Positions 48,598 through 54,331 of a stretch of DNA of 54,341 nt are shown piece after piece. Each line of letters starts with the position of its first letter. Position 1 is the stretch's first letter. The translations under genes and the position numbers were made by a program. A model generated the notes under the pieces. The model saw only the letters and a program-made list of their open reading frames with translations. It did not search any database and was not told the DNA's origin. Source of the stretch: an uncultured Oscillospiraceae bacterium (lineage in GTDB: Bacteria; Bacillota_A; Clostridia; Oscillospirales; Oscillospiraceae); contig CAJTTS010000016.1 in assembly GCA_910579155.1 (NCBI GenBank), forward strand, positions 1 to 54,341, in the 5' to 3' direction.

Positions 48598-48674
48598 CCA
48601 TGCGGGCCCGTTGGTGTGTTCAATGGTTCCGCTAGCCTCCGTTGGGTGTCCTACCACCCGGCGGGGGCGTTTTT
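48598..48674 (+). ncRNA. Two-hairpin small RNA, copy 1
   Basis: About 77 nt. Stem-loop 1: GCGGGCCCGTTG ... CAATGGTTCCGC with loop GTGTGTT. Stem-loop 2: CTCCGTTGGGTG ... CACCCGGCGGGG with loop TCCTAC, followed by GCGTTTTT, so it terminates itself. A consensus-like promoter lies just upstream. It is repeated at 50012-50091 with stems conserved and loops changed. No coding potential seen. Confidence 0.6.
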
Positions 48675-49239
48675 ACTGCTCTAGGCTCGGAGGGTCAAAC
48701 AAGCTCATCTGCCCCTCCAGCTGCTTCCGGAATGATGTGGGGACCGGGAAGCCACAGGTCTCCAGCGTCTCCTTCATCATCATGCCGACCTGGGCCGGAG
48801 TGCCGCCCATGTCCAGAATAACCCGCCGGGCCAGCCGCATGAAACCTACCGCGCTGCTGAAGGTCACACCCTCGGGAAGGACCGGGGTGCGCGGGGCGGT
48901 CAGAGCCTGCCGCATTTCCTCAAAGGCTGTGACATAGGCGGCGGTAAATGCAATACCTTTTTCTCCTGTGAGCTTATTGGCCACCATGTCGCATCCCTTT
49001 TTAGTCAAAAGGTAGCACGGATACTCCTTCCCACGGTTTTCATACGAACTTTCAACGAAGAAATCTGACGGCTGAATTTTCAGCCGCGAATTTTCATCCA
49101 TCGACATGGACGTGATAACGAGCTTATACCCTCGAATTGTCGACAACAGATTTTTGTGTTCTTGTCCAATCCATTTTGCTACATCTCTGCTGTCGATGAC
49201 CTGCTTCCCGTGGAAGTCCTGGACCTTCAATTCACTCAT
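48673..49239 (-). CDS. Rha-family phage regulatory protein
   Basis: 188 aa. The pRha domain about 1-95 has VIDSRDVAKWIGQEHKNLLSTIRGY and the conserved YPCYLLTKKGCDMVANKLTGEKGIAFTAAYVTAFEEM. The C-terminal half is a helical antirepressor-like region. Rha proteins interfere with host factors or repressor in phage growth. The 3' end overlaps the terminator of small RNA copy 1 on the other strand. Confidence 0.85.
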   Translation of the reverse strand: MSELKVQDFHGKQVIDSRDVAKWIGQEHKNLLSTIRGYKLVITSMSMDENSRLKIQPSDFFVESSYENRGKEYPCYLLTKKGCDMVANKLTGEKGIAFTAAYVTAFEEMRQALTAPRTPVLPEGVTFSSAVGFMRLARRVILDMGGTPAQVGMMMKETLETCGFPVPTSFRKQLEGQMSLFDPPSLEQ

Positions 49240-49241
49240 GC

Positions 49242-49415
49242 CTACTCTACCTCCCCTACCCCAAGGCCACCCGGGGGCAGGATGTGAAAGCTCAAGGTCA
49301 TAACGCCCGAATCCACGTAGAACCCAACTTTCGCGGTGACACTTTGCTCCGGCATGACTTCACACAGGACCGTTTTTAACCGTGCGCCCAGTGCCATCAA
49401 TTCTTGTCTGTCCAC
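49242..49415 (-). CDS. Small early phage protein
   Basis: 57 aa from GTG behind AAGGAGG. MALGARLKTVLCEVMPEQSVTAKVGFYVDSGVMTLSFHILPPGG: beta-hairpin-like. It ends 3 bases before the rha ATG. Not recognised. Confidence 0.65.
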   Translation of the reverse strand: MDRQELMALGARLKTVLCEVMPEQSVTAKVGFYVDSGVMTLSFHILPPGGLGVGEVE

Positions 49416-49429
49416 TTTCGAAAACCTCC

Positions 49430-49503
49430 TTGCATTTTTCTCCGAGGTCTGCTATACTGTCCCCGGAGGCTGGTTTTTGGTGGGGCCGGGTCTCCCCGGC
49501 CCC
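49430..49503 (+). ncRNA. Candidate promoter and hairpin RNA on the plus strand
   Basis: TTGCAT (49430-49435), 17-base spacer, TATACT (49453-49458); then a short transcript with the stem GGGGCCGGG-TCTC-CCCGGCCCC (49482-49503) between two minus-strand genes. A weak T-run (CTTTAC) follows. It would be antisense to the leader of the gene at 49415. The hairpin could instead be a processing or attenuation site. Confidence 0.4.
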
Positions 49504-49510
49504 GTGGGCT

Positions 49511-49597
49511 TTACTTAGGCCAGTTGGCTACCAGGGCTTCGTGCAGACTGTTGTAAGTCTTGCCCTGATAGTACCACTTGCCACGGTCGTATTTCAT
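49511..49597 (-). CDS. Tiny early phage protein (28 aa)
   Basis: MKYDRGKWYYQGKTYNSLHEALVANWPK, with AAGGAGG five bases before the ATG. WYYQGKTYNSLHEAL is the pattern of small Trp/Tyr-rich beta-hairpin-helix proteins in prophages. First gene behind the leftward promoter of the operator region. Confidence 0.6.
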   Translation of the reverse strand: MKYDRGKWYYQGKTYNSLHEALVANWPK

Positions 49598-49674
49598 GTT
49601 GGCCTCCTTTCTGTCCCGGTGATTGCGGCACCGGGACTTTTTATTGTCTCGGGGTTTTCCCCTTGACAATTATT

Positions 49675-49703
49675 ATTGTACACTATTCGATACATTATTT
49701 CAA
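49675..49703 (-). promoter_or_regulatory. Leftward early promoter overlapping operator 1
   Basis: Minus strand TTGAAA (49703-49698), 17-base spacer, TACAAT (49680-49675), driving the gene at 49597 and probably the downstream early operon. Operator 1 (49677-49695) covers the -10 and spacer. Confidence 0.6.
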
Positions 49704-49790
49704 TTGACGCTGTACACAAAAATATACATCTATATTTGTACACTTTTATATACATTCCTCTCTTGACATTTTGTACACAATGGGATACAA
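49677..49790. promoter_or_regulatory. Four-operator array between divergent promoters
   Basis: Four sites with consensus TGTACAC-N6-ATACA(T): 49677-49695, 49711-49729, 49737-49755 and 49772-49790. All are in the same orientation, with central N6 variable. Site 1 overlaps the leftward promoter; site 4 lies inside the spacer of the rightward promoter (TTGACA 49763-49768, TACAAT 49786-49791). This is a typical phage switch, most likely bound by the HTH protein of gene 49812. Confidence 0.8.
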
Positions 49791-49811
49791 TATATTTAAG
49801 GAGGTGGGCGT

Positions 49812-50012
49812 ATGCCTGTGTCATACCAAAAGCTTTTCTCCCTAATGGCAGAAAGAGGGATAAAGAAGTTTGACCTTCGCAAAATGGGGATATCTCCAAC
49901 CATTGTTGACCGTCTTGTAAAAAACAGTGATGTGAACACGTCAACAATCATACGGTTGTGTGAAATTCTCAACTGCCAGCCAGGCGACATCATGGAGTAT
50001 GTAGACGAATGA
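49812..50012 (+). CDS. Small XRE/Cro-type regulator of the operator array
   Basis: 66 aa. MPVSYQKLFSLMAERGIKKFDLRKMGISPTIVDRLVKNSDVNTSTIIRLCEILNCQPGDIMEYV is a stand-alone HTH_26-type Cro/CI domain. It lies 21 bases behind the rightward promoter with AAGGAGG as RBS, and an operator lies in that promoter, implying autoregulation. Its 3' end touches the small RNA copy 2. Confidence 0.85.
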   Translation: MPVSYQKLFSLMAERGIKKFDLRKMGISPTIVDRLVKNSDVNTSTIIRLCEILNCQPGDIMEYVDE

Positions 50013-50091
50013 CCATGCGGGCCCGTTGGTTTGGTCAATGGTTCCGCTAGCCTCCGCTGGGTGTGCAGCCACCCAACGGGGGCGTTTTTTT
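50012..50091 (+). ncRNA. Two-hairpin small RNA, copy 2
   Basis: About 80 nt, starting at the last base of the upstream stop codon. Stem-loop 1 has arms GCGGGCCCGTTG / CAATGGTTCCGC as in copy 1 but loop GTTTGGT; stem-loop 2 CTCCGCTGGGTG ... CACCCAACGGGGG, loop TGCAGC, ends in GCGTTTTTT. No obvious own promoter: it may be released from, or terminate, the transcript of gene 49812. Confidence 0.55.
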
Positions 50092-50248
50092 ACGCCCAGC
50101 GCTCAGCCCGGACACCGATCAGCTCCGCCAGCGCCCAGGGGTCGTAGCCCTCCCGGTCCGCCTGGGCGATGAATTTATCCGCCATCACCTCGCTGGGCGC
50201 GTTGGCTACGGCGGCTTTATAGTCCTCAAGGGTGTGGTGCTTCTTCAT
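50090..50248 (-). CDS. Small early phage protein (52 aa)
   Basis: MKKHHTLEDYKAAVANAPS ... ELIGVRAERWA. ATG with AAAAGGAGGG upstream. Helical; the C-terminal EGYDPWALAELIGVRAERW is a short motif repeated in prophage small proteins (from memory). Its last codons overlap the U-tract of small RNA copy 2. Confidence 0.6.
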   Translation of the reverse strand: MKKHHTLEDYKAAVANAPSEVMADKFIAQADREGYDPWALAELIGVRAERWA

Positions 50249-50272
50249 AGAGGTCCCTCCTTTTGGTCGTTC

Positions 50273-50302
50273 TTGCTCCTTTCCCCGCCTGTGTGGTAGA
50301 AT
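50273..50302 (+). promoter_or_regulatory. Promoter-leader module 1
   Basis: TTGCTC (50273-50278), 18-base spacer, TAGAAT (50297-50302), then AAAGGGGGTGAAATTCATG. The segment from TTGC to the ATG is duplicated at 50698-50755 in front of an unrelated tiny gene. Confidence 0.6.
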
Positions 50303-50325
50303 GGTGGTGAAAGGGGGTGAAATTC

Positions 50326-50532
50326 ATGAATATGATTTCTGTTTCTTCGTCCAATATTGCGAGTATCGGGTACGAAAACGGAACTATGCACATTCGTTTC
50401 CATAGCGGAGGATTGTACGCATACTTTGATGTGCCGGAATTTTTGTATATGGAGCTAAGGTCCGCAGCATCAAAAGGCCGCTATTTCCATGCCCACATCA
50501 AGGGCCGCTATGGAGACACGAGAATTGGCTAA
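50326..50532 (+). CDS. KTSC-domain protein
   Basis: 68 aa from the ATG following AGGGGGTGA (a GTG three codons earlier is less likely). SVSSSNIASIGYENGTMHIRFHSGGLYAYFDVPEFLYMELRSAASKGRYFHAHIKGRYG fits KTSC domains, small proteins widespread in phages; proposed RNA- or lysyl-tRNA-synthetase-related. It ends overlapping the convergent BC1881-like gene by 4 bases. Confidence 0.82.
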   Translation: MNMISVSSSNIASIGYENGTMHIRFHSGGLYAYFDVPEFLYMELRSAASKGRYFHAHIKGRYGDTRIG

Positions 50533-50672
50533 TCGATGACAACCAGCACAATGGCGGGGCCGTTCACCTTGACCTGCACGTCTTGGTACGGCTCTGCTAT
50601 TGTCCTTTCTACGCCTTCACGTCCAGAAAGTTCCTGGACTAGATCGCAGGTCGGGATGCTTGATAGGTCCAT
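50529..50672 (-). CDS. BC1881-family small protein
   Basis: 47 aa. MDLSSIPTCDLVQELSGREGVERTIAEPYQDVQVKVNGPAIVLVVID matches the BC1881 family pattern (DLV.ELS.REGVE......EPY.......GPAIVLVV), typical of Firmicute prophage early regions. RBS AAAGGAGGTGAG. Function unknown. Confidence 0.8.
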   Translation of the reverse strand: MDLSSIPTCDLVQELSGREGVERTIAEPYQDVQVKVNGPAIVLVVID

Positions 50673-50697
50673 CTGGCTCACCTCCTTTCCGTTTTGC

Positions 50698-50726
50698 TTG
50701 CCCTATCTCCGCCGATGTGGTAGAAT
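50698..50726 (+). promoter_or_regulatory. Promoter-leader module 2
   Basis: TTGCCC (50698-50703), 17-base spacer, TAGAAT (50721-50726), followed by GGAAGGGGGTGAAACTCATG. A near-copy of the module at 50273 (both read GTGGTAGAAT). Confidence 0.6.
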
Positions 50727-50752
50727 TTTGTCGGGGGAAGGGGGTGAAACTC

Positions 50753-50827
50753 ATGCTCGAATTGACAAATGAGCAGTGCCACGATTTAGAAAGCGGTGAT
50801 CCCTGCCGTTATTTGTACTCTAAATGA
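50753..50827 (+). CDS. Tiny phage peptide (24 aa)
   Basis: MLELTNEQCHDLESGDPCRYLYSK behind a strong RBS (AGGGGGTGA) and its own promoter. Two Cys separated by eight residues. The leader matches the KTSC gene leader. Convergent with, and overlapping, the gene at 50809-50967. Confidence 0.55.
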   Translation: MLELTNEQCHDLESGDPCRYLYSK

Positions 50828-50967
50828 GTACGTTCGGATGCAAGGACAGAAATAACAGCCTTTTTGACCTCCGCTTGAAGCGCTTCTTGGTTGCCGCCAG
50901 GGAGCGCTTTTTCAATTCTCTCCAGGCAATCAGCAATTCGAGTCAGCGCACAAATCAAATCACCCAT
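50809..50967 (-). CDS. Small helical hypothetical protein
   Basis: 52 aa from the ATG preceded by GGAGGTGAG: MGDLICALTRIADCLERIEKALPG ... VKKAVISVLASERTHLEYK. Helical with one heptad coil; frequently such small proteins sit next to Cro in Clostridial phages. Overlaps the tiny peptide gene on the other strand by 19 bases. Confidence 0.55.
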   Translation of the reverse strand: MGDLICALTRIADCLERIEKALPGGNQEALQAEVKKAVISVLASERTHLEYK

Positions 50968-51073
50968 CGATTTCTCACCTCCCTCCCGCAAATCACATTT
51001 TTTGACGTTTCTTAATAGAGGTCCCTCCTTTTCAAAAGCGGACTCTCAGAGGTCCTTGATTGGCTCGGAAAAT

Positions 51074-51262
51074 TCAAGTCCGCAATTCCGTTTGTTTAGC
51101 CTGGGCCGTGTACTCTTCAACTGTCACGCTCTCACATGAGACCCGGAGCACCACCTCCGGGTCTTCGCCTGCCTCGACGTTTACTGTGAAGCCCATACAC
51201 CGGGGCACTTCAACGCCGTCCAGAAACACATGACGGTCTTTTGTTACCTTAAAATCTGGTAT
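51074..51262 (-). CDS. Small protein with an apparent ATA start codon
   Basis: Up to 62 aa (IPDFKVTKDRHVFLDGVEV ... EEYTAQAKQTELRT). The in-frame codon before the first codon is the cro stop (TAG), so translation from the RBS GAGGAGG (spacing 8, inside the end of cro) would begin at ATA. The next in-frame start is a GTG 11 codons later, without RBS. The strand pattern VTKDRHVFLDGVEVPRCMGFTVNV is protein-like. Either a rare ATA start or an ATG-to-ATA mutation. Confidence 0.55.
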   Translation of the reverse strand: MPDFKVTKDRHVFLDGVEVPRCMGFTVNVEAGEDPEVVLRVSCESVTVEEYTAQAKQTELRT

Positions 51263-51454
51263 CTAGCTCACCTCCTCCCGCAGAAGCTCGTCCACGGTGC
51301 AACCGTAGAGTTTTGCAATCCGCGGGAGCATATCGACCCGTGGTCTGCGTTCGCCCGTATCCCACATTGCGACTGCTCCAATAGACACCCCCAAAGCCTC
51401 TGCAACTTGTCTTTGAAGCAATCCTGCGCGTTTTCTGGCGCTCGCCATTTTCAT
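51263..51454 (-). CDS. Cro-like XRE repressor
   Basis: 63 aa. HTH ARKRAGLLQRQVAEALGVSIGAVAMWDTGERRPRVDMLPRIAKLYG. Divergent from the CI repressor, as in a lambda-like switch. RBS AGGAGGTCC. Its last codons contain the RBS of the following small gene. Confidence 0.85.
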   Translation of the reverse strand: MKMASARKRAGLLQRQVAEALGVSIGAVAMWDTGERRPRVDMLPRIAKLYGCTVDELLREEVS

Positions 51455-51615
51455 CCTGGGACCTCCTTTCTAACAGTTCGTTGGCTTATCGTCTCACATA
51501 CCGTTAGAAAAGTCAATACGCAAATCAACATTTCGTGAGAATTGACAATTTATCATTGCATAATCTCACGTTATGTGATATTCTTTGTGCAAGATCACTT
51601 TTGGGGGAAGGATAT
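51455..51615. promoter_or_regulatory. cI-cro divergent control region
   Basis: 161 bases between divergent repressors. Contains TTGACA near 51543, a palindrome TCACGTTATGTGA (about 51567-51579), and related half-sites TCTCACATACCGTTAGA and TTCTAACAG nearer cro. On the minus strand TTGCGT-N17-TATGTG or TTGACT-N17-GACGAT can serve cro. Exact operators cannot be fixed by eye. Confidence 0.55.
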
Positions 51616-52335
51616 ATGTTTGCACAACGGTTAAAAGAACTTCGAAAAGAGCGTGGTCTGACACAAATAGAATTTGCAGAAAGATTCAACGTTTCAAAGG
51701 GCGCGGTTGGGATGTGGGAAACTGGAAAACGTGAGCCCGACATTGACACCATCAGCCAGCTTGCTAAATTTTTTCATGTCTCAGTGGACTATATCCTTGG
51801 CAATGTCAATGAGCCATTCTTTTATTTGGACAATGAACGTATTTTGTGCGAAATCAATCGTTACGGAGATGCAGCGGAAAAAACACTCGTCCCAAAGGGT
51901 GAGCGAATGTCATTGCCCCCCGACGCCATCCCCATCGACCTCTCCAGCTACCACCGCATCCCCATCCTAGGCCGTATCTCTGCCGGGCTGCCCCTGTATG
52001 CGGATGAGCACATCGAGGGCTATACCCTCACCGATTTGAATAGCGGTGGAGAATATTTCGCTTTACGAGTCCGCGGAGACAGCATGAACGCTATCGGCAT
52101 CAACGAAGGCTATCTCATCGTTGTACGCAAGCAGGAAGAAGTGGAACAGGGAGAGATCGCCGTGGTGATGGTGGACGATGAGGACGCCACGGTGAAGCGG
52201 TTTTACTCGTCTGATACCACCGTGACCCTCATGCCGCAGTCCACCAACCCGGAGCACAAACCGCAGATGTACGATCTCAGCAGAACGTCCATCCGTGTCT
52301 TGGGCAAAGTGGTAAAGGTGGAATTTACACTATGA
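51616..52335 (+). CDS. CI-type repressor with LexA/S24 autoprotease domain
   Basis: 239 aa from the ATG behind GGGGGAAGG. N-terminal HTH (about 3-60: LKELRKERGLTQIEFAERFNVSKGAVGMWETGKREPDIDTISQLAKFF). S24 domain with cleavage site Ala-Gly in GRISAGLP (near 121), Ser in RGDSMNAIG (near 156) and Lys in ATVKRF (near 193). It keeps lysogeny and is destroyed by RecA during SOS. Divergent from cro. Confidence 0.93.
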   Translation: MFAQRLKELRKERGLTQIEFAERFNVSKGAVGMWETGKREPDIDTISQLAKFFHVSVDYILGNVNEPFFYLDNERILCEINRYGDAAEKTLVPKGERMSLPPDAIPIDLSSYHRIPILGRISAGLPLYADEHIEGYTLTDLNSGGEYFALRVRGDSMNAIGINEGYLIVVRKQEEVEQGEIAVVMVDDEDATVKRFYSSDTTVTLMPQSTNPEHKPQMYDLSRTSIRVLGKVVKVEFTL

Positions 52336-52406
52336 CAAAAAACCGCCCCCGGCGCCGCAGGCGCCAGAGGCTTGACAATTCCATATCCAGCGGTTATACT
52401 GAAAGA

Positions 52407-52499
52407 TAGAAAGGGCGCTGCCGGTAGACGGTCGGCCCCTACTCTAAGTTACGAGAAGTAACCGCTAAGCTGGGGAGCTGGGGCGGTTACTTCTTTTTG
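52407..52499 (+). ncRNA. RatA-like antisense RNA antitoxin, copy 2
   Basis: Promoter TTGACA (52372-52377), 17-base spacer, TATACT (52395-52400). RNA starts near AGAAAGGGCGCTGCCGG and ends at terminator AAGTAACCGC ... GCGGTTACTT followed by CTTTTTG. The 5' region GGGCGCTGCCGGTAGACGG-TCGGCCCC parallels copy 1. The 3' end is complementary to the last codons and 3' region of the toxin mRNA. Confidence 0.75.
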
Positions 52500-52576
52500 T
52501 TATGTACCTGGACGACCAGGCCCACAATGCCGATAATGACCAGACAGAACTGAAACAGCTCCGAATAAGTCAACAT
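52487..52576 (-). CDS. Small hydrophobic type I toxin (TxpA/holin-like), copy 2
   Basis: 29 aa: MLTYSELFQF, a transmembrane helix (CLVIIGIVGLVVQV) and a basic end (HNKKK), the classic putative holin-like toxin pattern. The RBS lies in GAAAGGAGGGGG and pairs with CCCCCTCT upstream, sequestering it. Convergent with the antisense RNA, whose terminator covers its stop codon. Confidence 0.78.
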   Translation of the reverse strand: MLTYSELFQFCLVIIGIVGLVVQVHNKKK

Positions 52577-52682
52577 GGGCACCCCCTCCTTTCTCAGAGG
52601 GGGCAAGAAGTCCCCTCCGGGATGGAGAGGCCAACCGCCTACCGAATACTGGCAGCGCTGAAAGCGATGCTTTCCTGCCTTC

Positions 52683-52711
52683 AGCATAGCACACGAAACG
52701 GCAAAACGCAA
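52683..52711 (-). promoter_or_regulatory. Promoter of the type I toxin, copy 2
   Basis: Minus strand TTGCGT (52711-52706), 17-base spacer, TATGCT (52688-52683) with an upstream TG (extended -10); about 105 bases of leader before the toxin ATG. Confidence 0.55.
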
Positions 52712-52821
52712 CAAAAAACCGCCCCCGGTGCTGGAACACCGAGGACGGCTATAGAGGGTGAAAGGTTTTGACAGGCCCCTTCACTCTCTTATTTTATCAC
52801 AGAAATAGGAGGAAATCAACC

Positions 52822-54243
52822 ATGGCCACCATAGAAAAGCGGGGAAAAGGATACCGCATCACCGTTGCGGCGGGCATCGGCCTCAACGGCAAACAGATCA
52901 GGCATCGCATGAATTGGGTGCCAGACGAAAAGCTGACGCCCCGTCAGGTGGAGAAGGAGCTGAACCGCCAGATTGTCCGCTTCGAGGAGCAGGTCAAAGC
53001 GGGGTCTGTGGCGGCGGACGGAAATATCCGCTTCGCTGACTTCGCAAACCGGTACATGGCCGAGCATGGTGCGCTTTATCTAAAGCCCACCACCCTGTCA
53101 AACTATGCGCGGAACTTGGCCCGCATCAATCTGGCCATCGGCCACATCCGTCTGAAGGACCTGACGCCTCTGCATATCCAGGCGTTTTACCGCAACCTCC
53201 AGGAAGAAGGCGTCCGGCAGCACACCACCGCCACGGCCACCCCGGCCCTGGCCGAGTGGATCAGCCAGCGGCATATATCCAAGTCCGCTTTTGCCAGAGC
53301 CGCCGGTGTCACCCATCAGACCGTGAGCCAGGCCCTAAAGGGGAACACCATCAACCAGACGTCCGCAGAGAAGATCGCCGACGCCGTCGGCCTGGAAGTC
53401 AAGGAGCTGTTCACCGTCAACGTGGACACCACGCCCCTGGCCCCGGCCACGATCCACTCGTACCACCGCACCATTTCCTCCATCCTGGAGAGGGCCGTCA
53501 AGTGGAAGTGCATCCCCAGCAATCCAGCGGAACGGGCGGAGCTGCCCTCCCTGGCCGGGCACAAGGCCCGATACTTGGACGAACCGGACGCCAAGCGGAT
53601 GTTGCAGCTGCTCCAGGACGAGCCGATTAAGTGGCGGGCACCCATCATTTTCGACTTGCTCTCCGGTCTGCGCCGGGCGGAGCTGCTGGGCCTCCGCTGG
53701 CAGGACGTCAACCTGGACGACGGCGTTCTGCATATCGTCCAGACCTCCAACTATGTGTCCGGCAAGGGCGTGTATGTCAGCACCCCCAAAACCGAGGACT
53801 CGGACCGATACCTCCGTGTTTCCCGCACCGCCGTCCTGACCCTGCTGGAGTATAAACGCTGGCAGGATGAAATGCGGGAGAAGGTGGGGGACGCCTGGGA
53901 GGGCACCCCGGAGGACGACAGGATATTCACTAACGAAGTGGGACGGCCTATGTTCCCCACCTCCATCACCCAATGGATGGGGAAGTTCATTAAGCGGACC
54001 GGCCTTCCCCCGGCCTGCGTCCACTCGCTCCGGCACACATACGCCAGCCTGCTGATTGCCGACAAGACCCCGCTGGTAGTCGTAGCCAGCAACCTGGGCC
54101 ACGCCCAGACCTCCACCACCAGCGACATTTACAGCCACGTCATAGCCTCCGCAGAGGCCAAGGCCGCCGAAGTCCTGGATAAGTTCTCCGACGACATTCA
54201 CCCCAAATTCACCCCAAACGAGAAAAAAGAGGGTGCATCGTAA
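52822..54243 (+). CDS. int: Prophage tyrosine integrase with an inserted HTH domain
   Basis: 473 aa from the ATG with TAGGAGG. N-terminal arm-binding part (IEKRGKGYRITVAAGI). The SAM-like core-binding domain (about 70-225) is interrupted at about 142-198 by an XRE-type HTH (LAEWISQRHISKSAFARAAGVTHQTVSQALKGN ... ADAVGLEVKELF). Catalytic domain: SGLRRAELL (Arg near 282), HSLRHTYA (near 400), GHAQ, and Tyr in DIYSHV (near 436). It lies 43 bases from the tRNA-Thr end. Arm repeat TTCACCCCAAA x2 is inside its last codons. Confidence 0.93.
   Translation: MATIEKRGKGYRITVAAGIGLNGKQIRHRMNWVPDEKLTPRQVEKELNRQIVRFEEQVKAGSVAADGNIRFADFANRYMAEHGALYLKPTTLSNYARNLARINLAIGHIRLKDLTPLHIQAFYRNLQEEGVRQHTTATATPALAEWISQRHISKSAFARAAGVTHQTVSQALKGNTINQTSAEKIADAVGLEVKELFTVNVDTTPLAPATIHSYHRTISSILERAVKWKCIPSNPAERAELPSLAGHKARYLDEPDAKRMLQLLQDEPIKWRAPIIFDLLSGLRRAELLGLRWQDVNLDDGVLHIVQTSNYVSGKGVYVSTPKTEDSDRYLRVSRTAVLTLLEYKRWQDEMREKVGDAWEGTPEDDRIFTNEVGRPMFPTSITQWMGKFIKRTGLPPACVHSLRHTYASLLIADKTPLVVVASNLGHAQTSTTSDIYSHVIASAEAKAAEVLDKFSDDIHPKFTPNEKKEGAS
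54197..54217. repeat. TTCACCCC tandem repeat, right-arm integrase site
   Basis: Two adjacent 11-bp units (TTCACCCCAAA, last base missing), identical to 11240-11260 at the other prophage end. It is embedded in the integrase coding sequence, about 70 bases from the attachment core. Confidence 0.65.
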
Positions 54244-54250
54244 AACAGCA

Positions 54251-54283
54251 AAAACCCCGCAACCGTTGCGGTTACGGGGTTTT
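54251..54283. terminator. Bidirectional terminator between integrase and tRNA-Thr
   Basis: Stem AAAACCCCG / CGGGGTTTT (9 bp) enclosing a smaller GCAAC-GTTGC hairpin. T-run on the plus strand (GGGGTTTTTCG) for the integrase; on the minus strand it lies after the tRNA. Confidence 0.75.
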
Positions 54284-54286
54284 TCG

Positions 54287-54331
54287 TGGAGCTGCTACCC
54301 AGATTTGAACTGGGGACCTCATCCTTACCAA
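54287..54331. repeat. Right attachment repeat (attR) in tRNA-Thr
   Basis: 45 bases matching 11079-11123 at 43 positions. Identity ends in the anticodon loop, the usual crossover area for tRNA-targeting tyrosine integrases. Confidence 0.85.

Larger units (their letters stand above)
11079..54331. mobile_element. Prophage with contractile tail, integrated in tRNA-Thr(GGT)
   Basis: Bounded by the 45-bp tRNA-Thr repeats. Holds integrase, CI/Cro, replication-recombination genes, terminase, portal, capsid, sheath, tube, tape measure, baseplate, fibres, holin and endolysin. Structural genes follow the PBSX/skin gene order, implying a myovirus-like particle. All essential modules are visible. Visible damage is limited to a split tail protein (15.5 kb) and the lost toxin tail of the minor head protein (33 kb), so it may be functional or recently defective. 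Confidence 0.9.
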
